Assembly (NCBI RefSeq): GCF_000263855.1
Contig: NZ_AJWX01000010.1
Span: forward strand, 113,913 to 177,912
Source of the DNA: Pseudomonas sp. M47T1
GTDB lineage: Bacteria > Pseudomonadota > Gammaproteobacteria > Pseudomonadales > Pseudomonadaceae
Direction: 5' to 3'
Length of the DNA: 64,000 bases
Shown here: positions 63,817 through 64,000 of the stretch, piece by piece
Position numbering within the stretch: position 1 is the stretch's first letter
How the letters are laid out: the number at the start of each line of letters is the position of its first letter
The notes under the pieces: generated by a model
What the model was told of the DNA's origin: nothing
The model's input: the letters and a program-made list of their open reading frames with translations, nothing else
Database searches by the model: none
Position numbers and translations under genes: made by a program

Positions 63817-64000
63817 GTTTTTAACTCTCCTATTGAGATAGAACGCACCACTAATACGGGGAAATCCCCAATGTTGGTACAACGGTTCCAAGCAATCTTT
63901 CACCCAAGACTCGATAGCTTAGCGAATAGGCGCTGGTAGGCGACCATGGCAAAGCCCTGTCTGCCATGAGGTTGAGGACACTCGAGACGTTTGTTCGGGC

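Noticed and set aside
1..64000. CRISPR arrays, integrases, phage or secretion-system genes
   Set aside because: No regularly spaced direct repeats and no such protein motifs were seen in any region.

Overview
The window reads as chromosomal DNA of a fluorescent-type Pseudomonas: high G+C, strong third-position G/C bias, GGAG-type ribosome sites, many LysR/AraC regulators, REP-like palindromes between genes, and typical Pseudomonas genes (aguA, hpxO-type urate hydroxylase, hydroxyproline catabolism, cidAB, NtaA/DszA-type monooxygenases). The genus is an inference from gene content and style; there is no 16S or other marker here.

Left part (1-17.7 kb): the 5' part of agmatine deiminase, a LysR regulator, a large MscS-type mechanosensitive channel, a urate hydroxylase, an AraC regulator, then three LysR/MFS-exporter pairs. 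Between the first two pairs are a decayed VOC/PhnB-like gene and a tRNA-Phe. A 147-bp inverted-repeat (MITE-like) element lies between the third exporter and a membrane diguanylate cyclase.

Middle (17.7-29.3 kb): RNase Z, a translationally coupled sulfonate-type binding protein and flavin monooxygenase, and a complete trans-4-hydroxy-L-proline catabolic cluster (PAS-AraC regulator, permease, epimerase, Pyr4H2C deaminase, KGSA dehydrogenase, D-amino-acid oxidase) that takes hydroxyproline to 2-oxoglutarate.

29.3-41.3 kb: DMT transporter, a LysR gene with no standard start codon, a deleted oxidoreductase remnant, an SDR/TetR divergent pair with a clear operator, a catalase-like protein, a formaldehyde-dehydrogenase-type enzyme divergent from a Rieske/FAD reductase, DJ-1 protein, a small Cys-rich protein, folD, and a second flavin monooxygenase.

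41.3-50.4 kb: a five-gene same-strand block (periplasmic binding protein, GST, AraC regulator, TonB receptor, flavin monooxygenase), the best candidate for a little-described scavenging system, probably for an organosulfur compound; then a secreted GH28 polygalacturonase suggesting plant association.

50.4-64 kb: orphan receiver protein with a HAD phosphatase, cidAB with a divergent LysR, an alpha/beta hydrolase divergent from another LysR, a secreted double CMD protein followed by a cupin that matches bacterial hydroxynitrile lyase, an SLT-like lipoprotein, a cobalamin riboswitch in front of a deleted Ni/Co permease, a DUF2946/TonB receptor pair, a chorismate mutase, a probable nirB remnant, and an A+T-rich end with small genes of unknown function.
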